Position numbers and translations under genes: made by a program
DNA from: JALZKA01 sp963701205
Lineage (GTDB): Bacteria; Actinomycetota; Thermoleophilia; Solirubrobacterales; 70-9
Reading direction: 5' to 3'
Length of the DNA stretch: 64,000 nucleotides
Assembly: GCA_963701205.1 (NCBI GenBank)
Contig: OY969575.1
Coordinates: forward strand, 1-64,000
Shown here: positions 1-7,762 of the stretch, piece after piece
Numbering within the stretch: position 1 is the first letter of the stretch
Layout: each line of letters begins with the position of its first letter
The notes under the pieces: generated by a model
Seen by the model: the letters and a program-made list of their open reading frames with translations, nothing else
The model's database searches: none
What the model was told of the DNA's origin: nothing

Positions 1-1713
1 GACGGCGCCGATCTTCTCGGAATCGATGCGAATCGTCTCGATGCGGGGAGCGAACTCGGACATCTCGGAACGCGGGGCCTCAATCGCCTCCGCCATCTTG
101 CCGAGGATGAACAGGCGGCCTTGGCGGGCCTGCTCGAGCGCGTCGCGCAGGATGTCGAAGGTGACGCCCGTGATCTTGATGTCCATCTGCAGGGCGGTGA
201 TGCCCTCGGACGATCCGGCGACCTTGAAGTCCATGTCGCCCAAGTGGTCCTCGACGCCGGCGATGTCGGTGAGCACGATGTAATCGTCGCCCTCCTTGAT
301 CAGCCCCATGGCCACGCCGGCAATCGGCGCTTCGACGGGGACACCGGCGGCCTGCAGGGCCATTGACGACGCGCAAACCGAACCCATCGACGACGAGCCG
401 TTGGACTCGAGCGTCTCGGATACAACGCGGACGACGTACGGGAAGTCCTCCTCGGATGGAATCGACGGCTCAAGCGCGCGTTCCGCGAGCGCGCCGTGAC
501 CGATGTCGCGGCGCTTGGGACCGCGCATGAAGCCGGCTTCGCCCACCGAGAACGGCGGGAAGTTGTAGTGATGGAAGAACGTCTTGCGCTCCTGGAGGCC
601 GAGGTTGTCGACCTTCATGTCCATCCGCGTGGTGCCGAGCGCCACGTTGGAGAGAATCTGGGTCTCGCCACGGGTAAACAGCGCCGAGCCGTGCACGCGA
701 GGCGAGATGTCAACCTCGGTCTCGATCGGACGGATCTCGTCCTGGGCGCGACCGTCGGGACGCTTCTTGTCAACCGCAATCCGGTGGCGGATGGTCTCCT
801 TTTCGACCTTCGCAAAGGCCTTGCCAACCTCCGAGCGTCGCTCCGCCGCCGCCTCGTCGTCGCCCGGTGCGAGCGCCGCGAGGGCCTCGTCCTTGACGGC
901 GTCGATGGCGTCCTCGCGGGCGAGCTTCTCGCGCACCTGGGTCGCCTCGTCCAGCTTCGCCTGGAAGCCGGACTTGACCTCTTCGACCAAGCCCTCGTCG
1001 ATCTGCGGGATCTCGACCTCACGCTTTGGCTTGCCGGCCTTCTCGGCCAACTCGGCAAACGCCGCGCAGATCTTCTTGATCTCTGCATGGGCAATGTCGA
1101 GGGCGTCAAGCACCTCTGCCTCGCTCACGTAGTTGGCGCCGCACTCGACCATCAAAATGGCTTCGTCGGTGCCGGATACAACGAGGTCCATGTCCAGGTC
1201 ATCCCAAACCGACTCCGACGGATTGACGATGAAGTCGCCGTCGAGCTTGCCGACGCGTACCGCGCCAACGTGCTGGCTCATCGGGATGTCGGACACCGCG
1301 ATCGCGGCGGAGGCGCCGTTCATCGCGAGGATGTCGTAGGGATGATCGTGTTCAGCCGACATCGTCGTAGCGACGAGCTGCGTCTCGTAGTGCCAGCCCT
1401 TGGGAAAGAGCGGGCGGATCGGCCGGTCGATCATCCGGCAGGTCAGGGTCGCCTTCTCGCCGGCGCGAGCCTCGCGCCTGAAGAAGGAGCCGGGGATCTT
1501 GCCCACCGCGTAGTGGCGCTCCTCGACGTCAACCGTCAGGGGCAGAAAATCTACGTCGCGGAGGTTGCCGACGGTCGCGGTCGAGAGAACCATGGTGTCC
1601 CCTGAGCGAACAACAACAGCACCTGAGGCCTGGCGGGCCAGTTTTCCGGTCTCGAACGAGATCTCGCTTTCGCCGATCTGAACCGAGACGCGGTTCACGT
1701 CAAACATGCTCAT
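1..1713 (-). CDS. pnp: polynucleotide phosphorylase, N-terminal 571 residues (runs off left edge)
   Basis: PNPase, the phosphorolytic 3'-5' exoribonuclease of cytoplasmic RNA turnover. The reverse frame is open from an ATG at 1713 to the left edge. Visible are the first RNase PH fold (FDVNRVSVQIGESEISFE near the N-terminus, then RMIDRPIRPLFPKGW), the all-alpha linker, and the catalytic second RNase PH fold with FFHHYNFPPFSVGE, RRDIGHGALAERAL and the MDIKITG stretch. The C-terminal KH and S1 RNA-binding domains lie outside the window. A second ATG at 1707 is an alternative start; the AAGGA upstream is 4 bases from the first and 10 from the second. It follows rpsO after 185 bases, the classic rpsO-pnp arrangement. 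Confidence 0.97.
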   Translation of the reverse strand, partial: MSMFDVNRVSVQIGESEISFETGKLARQASGAVVVRSGDTMVLSTATVGNLRDVDFLPLTVDVEERHYAVGKIPGSFFRREARAGEKATLTCRMIDRPIRPLFPKGWHYETQLVATTMSAEHDHPYDILAMNGASAAIAVSDIPMSQHVGAVRVGKLDGDFIVNPSESVWDDLDMDLVVSGTDEAILMVECGANYVSEAEVLDALDIAHAEIKKICAAFAELAEKAGKPKREVEIPQIDEGLVEEVKSGFQAKLDEATQVREKLAREDAIDAVKDEALAALAPGDDEAAAERRSEVGKAFAKVEKETIRHRIAVDKKRPDGRAQDEIRPIETEVDISPRVHGSALFTRGETQILSNVALGTTRMDMKVDNLGLQERKTFFHHYNFPPFSVGEAGFMRGPKRRDIGHGALAERALEPSIPSEEDFPYVVRVVSETLESNGSSSMGSVCASSMALQAAGVPVEAPIAGVAMGLIKEGDDYIVLTDIAGVEDHLGDMDFKVAGSSEGITALQMDIKITGVTFDILRDALEQARQGRLFILGKMAEAIEAPRSEMSEFAPRIETIRIDSEKIGAV

Positions 1714-1898
1714 ACATTCCTTTTTGTTTCAAGGCCGCCCGGTTGGCAGCCACTTAGCTTCGATCTTTGGATCGCGGCTTAGGTTACAAGGTGGGTTCGC
1801 GCCACCGGGGGCAACGACCGGCGTGTAGCGCCGCGGCGGCCTACGGCGGACCCAGTCGCGTCGCAACGGCCGGGAGCGTGTTTTCGCTGCGGGAATTG

Positions 1899-2168
1899 CT
1901 AGCGGCGCAGGCCGAGGTCCGTGACTACCTGTCGGTAGCGGTCCAGATCCGAGTTCTGCAGGTAGCGCAGTAGCCGACGGCGCTGGCCGACCAGCATCAG
2001 CAGTCCGCGGCGCGAGTGATGGTCCTTCTTGTGGGTCCGCAGGTGCTCGGTCAACTGGTTGACACGCTCGGTAATGAGGGCAACCTGAACCTCGACCGAG
2101 CCGGTGTCGCCGTCGGAGCGCCCGTACTTTCCGATCAGTTCTTGCTTCTTGTCCTGCGTAAGACCCAT
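1899..2168 (-). CDS. rpsO: 30S ribosomal protein S15
   Basis: S15, a primary 16S rRNA-binding protein of the small subunit platform. The 89-residue product has the family length and motifs: MGLTQDKKQELI, GDTGSVEVQVALITERVNQL, HKKDHHSRRGLLMLVGQRRR and LLRYLQ near the end. The open frame continues 15 codons further upstream into ribF, but the family start MGLTQ fixes the ATG at 2168. It lies 14 bases after the ribF stop and is followed by pnp. Confidence 0.98.
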   Translation of the reverse strand: MGLTQDKKQELIGKYGRSDGDTGSVEVQVALITERVNQLTEHLRTHKKDHHSRRGLLMLVGQRRRLLRYLQNSDLDRYRQVVTDLGLRR

Positions 2169-2182
2169 GCGAGGCCGGAAGG

Positions 2183-3076
2183 TTAGCGGGCGGGACCGCG
2201 AAACCCGGCGCACAGCTCGCGTGCATCATCGACGTCGCGATGCATCTGGGCGATCAGGTCTTCAACCGACGGAAATCGCTTTTCGCCGCGCAGGCGACCG
2301 ATGAAGGCGACGCGCAGGGTCTGGCCATAGAGGTCGCCGTCGAAGTCGATCAGGTGCGGTTCGACCAGGAGTCCGCGCCCCGTCTCGAACATCGGTCGAA
2401 CGCCCACATGAACCGCCGCGGGCTTGCCGTTCGCGAAGCCGGCATAGACGCCGTGACCGGGGCAGACAAGCTCGTCGTCAGGCACGATGTTGGCGGTGGG
2501 AAAACCGAGTTCGCGCCCGCGCCGATCGCCCTCGATGACCTCGCCCTCGAGCAGAAACGGCGCCGCGAGGCAGTGCATTGCTGCCTCGACGTCACCCGCC
2601 GCAACGAGCGCCCGAATTCGCGTCGAGGAGACGGTCTCGCCGTCGACTTCAACAAGCGGGACGATCTGCGTCTCGAACTCATCCCGGGCGGCAAGCATCC
2701 GCTGATCGCCGGCGGCCTTGGCGCCGAACCTGAAGTTCTCGCCGATCGACACGGTTGTGGCACCAAGCGTCTCCACCAGGATCCGCTCGATGAACTCCTC
2801 GGCCGGGATCCGCGAGAAGTCATGGTCGAACGGGATCACCACAAGCTCTTCCACTCCGAGCCCGTCAATGACGTCGCGCTTGGCGCTGAACGGCATGATC
2901 AGCTTCGGCGCAGCCTCCGGATGAATCACCCGGACCGGGTGCGGCTCGAAGGTCAAAACCGTGTCGGCGCCCTCGATCACCTTGCGGTGGCCGGCGTGTA
3001 CGCCGTCAAAGGTGCCGATTGCGACCTTGCGGGCACGCGGTTTGACGTCGGGAAGCTGGGTCACCTCGATAGTCAT
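2183..3076 (-). CDS. ribF: bifunctional riboflavin kinase / FAD synthetase
   Basis: Makes FMN from riboflavin and then FAD, in the cytosol. The 297-residue protein has an N-terminal nucleotidyltransferase domain with GTFDGVHAGH (residues 21-30) and SSTRIR (150-155), and a C-terminal riboflavin kinase domain beginning around 175 with GFPTAN (191-196) and a GVYAG strand. Length and domain order match bacterial RibF. Its ATG overlaps the truB stop as ATGA, so the two are probably translationally coupled. Confidence 0.96.
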   Translation of the reverse strand: MTIEVTQLPDVKPRARKVAIGTFDGVHAGHRKVIEGADTVLTFEPHPVRVIHPEAAPKLIMPFSAKRDVIDGLGVEELVVIPFDHDFSRIPAEEFIERILVETLGATTVSIGENFRFGAKAAGDQRMLAARDEFETQIVPLVEVDGETVSSTRIRALVAAGDVEAAMHCLAAPFLLEGEVIEGDRRGRELGFPTANIVPDDELVCPGHGVYAGFANGKPAAVHVGVRPMFETGRGLLVEPHLIDFDGDLYGQTLRVAFIGRLRGEKRFPSVEDLIAQMHRDVDDARELCAGFRGPAR

Positions 3077-3774
3077 CGGCTCCGCACTTTGCCAGCCTCC
3101 GCCGATTCGAGGCGCGCGATGGCGTCAGCTAGCGGCATCGCCACGCCGCCGACAGGTCCCGGCCCGGCCGTCGGGCGAACCGCATCCGCCACGGTGAGTG
3201 GGCCGATGGCCGTCCGGCGGAGTTCCTCACAATAGGCGTCCCCGAGGTCCGCGATCAGGCTGCGGATGTACGTCCCCGACGAGCACTCGATCCGGAACTG
3301 GCGCAGTGGACCCTCGCGGTCCAGCTCCACAAAGCTGCGAACGTCGACGATCCGCTCGGGGGTCTCGAACGCCTCCCCCCTGCGCGCACGTTTGTACGCC
3401 CGCACACCGCCAACCTTGATCGCGGAATAGGTCGGCGGCCGCTGGCGAATCTGTCCCGTCGGCAGCGCCAGATCGTCATCCGGGATCGTGCCCGTCTCCG
3501 TGATCTCCCCATCACGATCCCCTGTCGTTGAGGTCGCGCCGAATCGGGCCGTGACCTCGTACGTCTTGTCAAGCCCCATGAACCGCGCCTGCTCGCGAGT
3601 CGCGCCGCGACCGATCAGGACGACCAGAAGGCCGGTGGCAAATGGATCCAGCGTGCCGGCATGCCCGACCCGCTTGATCTGGCGCTCGCGCCTGACTCGG
3701 GCGACCATGTCGTGCGAAGTCGGTCCCGCGGGCTTGTCAACCAACAGGACGTCGGCGACGAGGTCACTCGCCAA
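3073..3774 (-). CDS. truB: tRNA pseudouridine(55) synthase
   Basis: Converts U55 of the tRNA T-loop to pseudouridine. LLVDKPAGPTSHDMVARVRR opens the catalytic domain and GHAGTLDPFATGLL carries the catalytic Asp (about residue 43). The frame is open further upstream inside nrnA, but homology begins just before LLVDKP, so I take the TTG at 3774, overlapping the nrnA stop by 11 bases (233 residues). The C-terminus is short, with only a reduced PUA-like tail. It ends in an ATGA overlap with ribF. Confidence 0.93.
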   Translation of the reverse strand: MASDLVADVLLVDKPAGPTSHDMVARVRRERQIKRVGHAGTLDPFATGLLVVLIGRGATREQARFMGLDKTYEVTARFGATSTTGDRDGEITETGTIPDDDLALPTGQIRQRPPTYSAIKVGGVRAYKRARRGEAFETPERIVDVRSFVELDREGPLRQFRIECSSGTYIRSLIADLGDAYCEELRRTAIGPLTVADAVRPTAGPGPVGGVAMPLADAIARLESAEAGKVRSR

Positions 3775-4771
3775 GCTGTTTTGCGACCTGACTGCGCACG
3801 AGTTCCACAATTTCCGGATACGGAAGGTCGGTGCCAAAGCCAGCGGCCCTAACGTGCCCCCCACCCCCCTGGGTCCGCGCGATCGCGGAGACGTCAATGC
3901 TGCCGTCAGATGAGCGCAGACTTACCTTGCGCGCCGTGCGACCACCGTCGGGCTTGTCGCGAATCACGCCTGCGACAAGGGTTCCCTCCAGTGCACGAAC
4001 GTGGTCGATGATGCCTTCGGTGTGCAATTCGCTGGCGCCGGTTGCCTTGTAGTCGGCGGCCGAGACGTACGCCAGCGCCACGCGGTTGTCGTCAAACCTC
4101 TCGATTGAGTTGATCGCGTTGGCGACCAGTTTGGCCTTCTCGATCGGCACCCGCTCATAGAGCCGCCGGTAGATCTCGTCGACGTTGACGCCTGCCTCGA
4201 TCAGCTCGGCGGCCATCCGGTGGGAATCGGGGTCGGTGTTCTCGTACATGAACTTGCCGGTGTCGGTGATCAGCCCGACGTAGAGGGCGACCGCGATCTC
4301 AGGCGTGAGTTGCGCGCCAAGGGACTTGGCCAGCCGCCAGACGATCTCGGCCGTGGATGAAGCATCCACCGTGACCAAGTTGACAGTGCCGAACCGCGTG
4401 TTGTCGTGGTGATGGTCGATGTTCAGGATATGGGCGCCGTCGCGCTGGAGAAAGTCGACGGGCATGCGATCTATGTTGCCGCAATCCAGGAACACCAGGG
4501 TTCGGTCCACCACGTCCGCGGGCGCCTCGCAAAAGACGTCCGTCAAAGGCAGGAACCGATACTCGAGGGGCAGCGGAAACTGGCTCGCGTCAAGGAACAT
4601 CACGGAGTCCTTGCCAAGCTGTCCAAGGATTCGGTGCATCGCCAAAAGCGAGCCGAGCGCGTCGCCATCCGGGCCTTCGTGTGTGGTCAGCAGGAAGCGC
4701 TCGGAAGTCCGCAGCGCGTCGGCCATCTGGTCGATATCGGTCGGTTTGGCTGTGGTCGGATGCGCGCTCAT
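3764..4771 (-). CDS. nrnA: DHH-family oligoribonuclease / pAp phosphatase
   Basis: NrnA-type phosphoesterase that degrades nanoRNA and pAp. The 335-residue protein has the DHH metal-binding motifs HEGPDGDALG (31-40), LDCGN (95-99) and NIDHHHDN (117-124), and a C-terminal DHHA1 substrate-binding domain with GGGGHVRAAG (302-311). The position between rbfA and truB is the standard location for this gene in Gram-positive translation operons. Its start overlaps the rbfA stop as ATGA. Confidence 0.94.
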   Translation of the reverse strand: MSAHPTTAKPTDIDQMADALRTSERFLLTTHEGPDGDALGSLLAMHRILGQLGKDSVMFLDASQFPLPLEYRFLPLTDVFCEAPADVVDRTLVFLDCGNIDRMPVDFLQRDGAHILNIDHHHDNTRFGTVNLVTVDASSTAEIVWRLAKSLGAQLTPEIAVALYVGLITDTGKFMYENTDPDSHRMAAELIEAGVNVDEIYRRLYERVPIEKAKLVANAINSIERFDDNRVALAYVSAADYKATGASELHTEGIIDHVRALEGTLVAGVIRDKPDGGRTARKVSLRSSDGSIDVSAIARTQGGGGHVRAAGFGTDLPYPEIVELVRSQVAKQLGE

Positions 4772-5112
4772 TGCGGGTGGTCCTCGTCCAGAAGCCGTGA
4801 CAGGCGAGCGCCGCGCTCGGGCGTCTCGTCGTAGGCAAATGTAAGCGTCGGGGTCCGCTTCATCCGTGTCTGGCGGGCCACGGCGCCTTGCAGCACGCCG
4901 TGGGCCGAGCCCAGTGCCTTGAGCGAATCATCGCGTGACTCCTCGTCGCCCAAGACGCTGACGAACACCCGCGCGGAGCGTAAGTCAGGGCTTGTTTCCA
5001 CGGCCGTCACGGTCACGAATCCGATGCGGGGGTCTTGCAGCTCACTTGCGATCGCATCCCCGATCACCTCTCGCATGACCTCATTGACGCGCCTCATGCG
5101 CTCGGTGGCCAT
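4768..5112 (-). CDS. rbfA: 30S ribosome-binding factor A
   Basis: RbfA assists maturation of the 30S subunit. The 114-residue product has the family pattern MRRVNEVMREVIGDAI at the N-terminus, then LQDPRIGFVTVTAVETSPDL and ARVFVSVLG in the KH-like fold. The open frame extends 23 codons upstream with no family similarity; I take the ATG at 5112. A TANNNT hexamer (TATGCT) sits 9 bases before it, hinting at a leaderless start in addition to read-through from infB. Confidence 0.94.
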   Translation of the reverse strand: MATERMRRVNEVMREVIGDAIASELQDPRIGFVTVTAVETSPDLRSARVFVSVLGDEESRDDSLKALGSAHGVLQGAVARQTRMKRTPTLTFAYDETPERGARLSRLLDEDHPQ

Positions 5113-5121
5113 CGCCAACTG

Positions 5122-5127
5122 AGCATA
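5122..5127 (-). promoter_or_regulatory. possible leaderless -10 box of rbfA
   Basis: TATGCT on the reverse strand, 9 bases before the rbfA ATG. No convincing -35 is visible. It fits the TANNNT-N6-9-start pattern seen at several other genes here. Confidence 0.35.
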
Positions 5128-5146
5128 TCGGCCCCCTCGAGCGAAT

Positions 5147-5197
5147 CGCCGACTGCAAATTCGTGTGGGTGATGCCCTCAAAATCCCTCACTCGGCG
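5147..5197. repeat. dispersed intergenic hairpin repeat, copy A
   Basis: One of three related intergenic segments (others at 39096-39142 and 58836-58885). Outer arms CGCCGA (5147-5152) and TCGGCG (5192-5197) enclose a core with the shared blocks GACTGC, a GGG..GCCC mini-hairpin and AATCCCTCACTCG. Here it lies between the infB stop and the rbfA start, two co-directional genes. Confidence 0.65.
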
Positions 5198-5206
5198 GGG
5201 GCGCGG

Positions 5207-7453
5207 CTACTCGTTGAGGGTTTGCTCGACCTGCTTGGTGCGGAAGACTTCGAGCACGTCGCCGACCTTGATGTCTGCGAACCCGTCGAGCACGATGCCG
5301 CATTCCTGGCCCTCCTCGACCTCCTGGACATTGTCGGCGAAGCGGCGCAGCGAGCCCATCCGACCAGTCCAGACCACGGTGCCGTCCCGGATCAGGCGCA
5401 CCTCGGCGTCGCGGGCGACCTTGCCGTCGGTCACCTCGCAGCCGGCGATCATGCCGACCTTCGACGCCTTGAAGGTTTCCTTGACCTCGGCCTGGCCCAA
5501 TATTTCCTCGACGTCCACGGCCTCGAGCATTCCCTCCATGGCCGCAAGCAATTCCTCGGTGACCTTGTAGATCACGGAGTAGGTCCTGATCTCGACGCCC
5601 TCGCGCTCGGCGGCGCGGCGCGCGTCGGCGAGCGGCCGGACGTTGAAACCGATGATCACCGCGTCCGAGGTGGCCGCGAGCATCACGTCGGATTCGTTGA
5701 TTCCACCGGCAGCCGCCCGGATCACGTTCAGGCGCACCTGCTCGTGCGGAATCTTCGCAAGCTCGTCCTGGAGGGCCTCGAGCGAGCCGGAAACGTCGGC
5801 CTTGAGCAGGATGTTCAGGTCCTTGATCTCGCCCTTCTGGGCACGGGCGAACACCTCGTCGAGCGAGACGCGCCTGGCGTTCCGCCTGGCGACGGCCTCC
5901 GTCTTCAGTCGATGGGCACGCTCGCCCGCGAGTTGGCGCGCGCGGCGGTCGTTTTCCACGACCTCGGCGCGCTCGCCGGCCTCTGACACACCGTCGAAGC
6001 CGAGGACCTCGACGGGATCGCCGGGGCCGGCCTCTTGAACGCGCTCGCCGGTGTGGTCCTGCATCGCGCGGACCTTGCCCCATTGCGATCCAGCGACGAC
6101 TGAGTCGCCGATCTTCAACGTGCCGCGTTGGATTAGAACGGTCACGACTGGGCCGCGTCCGGGGTCAAGATGGGATTCGATCACGGACCCCGACGCCTCC
6201 GCGTTGGGGTTGGCCCGAAGTTCCTCGACCTCAGCGATCAACAGGATGTTCTCGAGCAAGTCATCGAGCCCCTCCTTGGTCTTCGCTGAAACGTTCGTGA
6301 AAATCGTGTCGCCACCCCAGTCCTCCGGGTTGAGCCCCTGGTTGGCAAGCTCGCCCTTGACCTTGTCGGGGTTGGCGCCCTCGAGGTCGATCTTGTTGAC
6401 GGCAACCACGATCGGCACATCCGCGGCGCGAGCGTGGTCGATGGCCTCAACCGTCTGTGGCATCACGCCGTCGTCGGCGGCAACGACCACCACGACGATG
6501 TCGGTGACGTCCGCACCACGGGCGCGCATCGCCGTGAACGCGGCGTGGCCGGGGGTGTCGATGAAGCTGATCGTCTTCTCGCCCGATCTGACCTGGTAGG
6601 CGCCGATGTGCTGCGTAATGCCACCGGCCTCTCCCGCCGCCACCTCGGTCTGTCTGATGGCATCAAGCAGCGACGTCTTGCCGTGGTCAACGTGACCCAT
6701 GATCGTGACCACCGGCGGGCGTGGCTCCAGCTGCTCGTCGGAATCCTGGTAGTCAACCTCGACGACCTCCTCCTCGGCCGCGCTCACAACCTCGACCTTG
6801 TGGTCAAACGCTTCGGCTAGAAGGGTCACGGTGTCGTCGGTCAGCGTCTGCGTAAGCGTCGCCATCTCGCCCATCTGCATCAGCTTCTTGATCACCTCGG
6901 CGCTTGAGATACCCAGCGTCTCCGCAACCTCGCGCACCGTTGCGCCCGATGCGATCTTGACCGTCTGCTCTTCCTCGACAACCGGCGCCGAAACCGGCGG
7001 CTCGTCAAGGAAGGGACGCCGGCGGCGGCCTCCACGGCGACGCGGCGGGCGCTGCGGAGGAGGCGGGCCCATGCTGTCGCGACGCGACGCCTGCGAGTCG
7101 ATTACTACCCGACGGCGCTTGCCCTGGGCGGCCTGCTTGGCGCCGGCCGTTGTGGCGTCGGGCACCGGGCGCACCGGGGCCTTGTCTGCCGTAGCGTCGG
7201 TCTTTGCCGCGGCCGGTGGCTTCTTCGCGGCCGGTGCCGCTGGCTTTCCAGCGGGCTTGGCTGCCGGCTTCGCGGGCGCCTTTTTGGCCGGCGGAGTTGG
7301 CGCGTCTGAGTCCAGAATCTTCACAGCGACCGCTTCGTCGACGCTCGACGCGGCAACCTTGACCTCGACGCCTGCCGCTTGAAGCTTGCCGAGGACCTCC
7401 TTGCTTGTCAGGCCCCGCTGCTTTGCGATTTCGTGGACGCGGAGTTTCGCCAC
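5207..7453 (-). CDS. infB: translation initiation factor IF-2
   Basis: GTPase that places initiator tRNA on the 30S subunit and promotes subunit joining. The 748-residue protein has two IF2N modules (about 1-50 and 165-215) separated by an Ala/Pro/Lys-rich linker and an Arg-rich patch (RRRGGRRRR near 138-146). The G domain carries GHVDHGKT (253-260), DTPGH (299-303) and NKID (353-356), and is followed by domains II, III and the C-terminal fMet-tRNA-binding domain. It starts with GTG at 7453, whose G is also the last base of an upstream TAG (7455-7453). That TAG is in the nusA frame, suggesting nusA originally ran to this point. Confidence 0.98.
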   Translation of the reverse strand: MAKLRVHEIAKQRGLTSKEVLGKLQAAGVEVKVAASSVDEAVAVKILDSDAPTPPAKKAPAKPAAKPAGKPAAPAAKKPPAAAKTDATADKAPVRPVPDATTAGAKQAAQGKRRRVVIDSQASRRDSMGPPPPQRPPRRRGGRRRRPFLDEPPVSAPVVEEEQTVKIASGATVREVAETLGISSAEVIKKLMQMGEMATLTQTLTDDTVTLLAEAFDHKVEVVSAAEEEVVEVDYQDSDEQLEPRPPVVTIMGHVDHGKTSLLDAIRQTEVAAGEAGGITQHIGAYQVRSGEKTISFIDTPGHAAFTAMRARGADVTDIVVVVVAADDGVMPQTVEAIDHARAADVPIVVAVNKIDLEGANPDKVKGELANQGLNPEDWGGDTIFTNVSAKTKEGLDDLLENILLIAEVEELRANPNAEASGSVIESHLDPGRGPVVTVLIQRGTLKIGDSVVAGSQWGKVRAMQDHTGERVQEAGPGDPVEVLGFDGVSEAGERAEVVENDRRARQLAGERAHRLKTEAVARRNARRVSLDEVFARAQKGEIKDLNILLKADVSGSLEALQDELAKIPHEQVRLNVIRAAAGGINESDVMLAATSDAVIIGFNVRPLADARRAAEREGVEIRTYSVIYKVTEELLAAMEGMLEAVDVEEILGQAEVKETFKASKVGMIAGCEVTDGKVARDAEVRLIRDGTVVWTGRMGSLRRFADNVQEVEEGQECGIVLDGFADIKVGDVLEVFRTKQVEQTLNE

Positions 7454-7500
7454 TAGGCCTCGTCGCCCTCGGTATCCGGCGAGACGGCCGCCGGTGAGGG

Positions 7501-7762
7501 CTCCTCGTCAGCTTCGGGCGTCTCGGTCGTCAGCTTCGGGCTCCTCGTCAGCTTCGGGCTCCTCGTCAGCTTCGGGCTCCTCGTCAGCTTCGGGCTCCTC
7601 GTCAGCTTCGGGCTCCTCGTCAGCTTCGGGCTCCTCGTCAGCTTCGGGCTCTGTCAGCTTCGGGCTCCTCGTCAGCTTCGGGCTCCTCGTCAGCTTCGGG
7701 CTCCTCGTCAGCTTCGGGCTCCTCGTCAGCTTCGGGCTCCTCGTCAGCTTCGGCGCGTCTCC
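7501..7762 (-). repeat. 18-bp tandem repeat encoding (EADEEP)n in the nusA tail
   Basis: Eleven perfect copies of an 18-base unit (reverse strand CCCGAAGCTGACGAGGAG), plus degenerate ones. The unit begins at 7501, 7541, 7559, 7577, 7595, 7613, 7631, 7665, 7683, 7701 and 7719. In one frame it reads Pro-Glu-Ala-Asp-Glu-Glu. Three irregularities break the period: a 1-base excess near 7754, a 16-base unit at 7649-7664, and a 22-base unit at 7519-7540. Their sum is zero modulo 3. In the shifted frame every unit contains AGC TGA, a stop. Confidence 0.9.

Noticed and set aside
496..1605. Long forward open frame opposite pnp (369 codons)
   Set aside because: It is antisense to a clearly conserved enzyme; the frame is open because of high GC and codon bias. 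No family resemblance.
7501..7762. Tandem 18-bp repeats as a CRISPR-like array
   Set aside because: Units are directly adjacent without spacers and encode a periodic acidic peptide.
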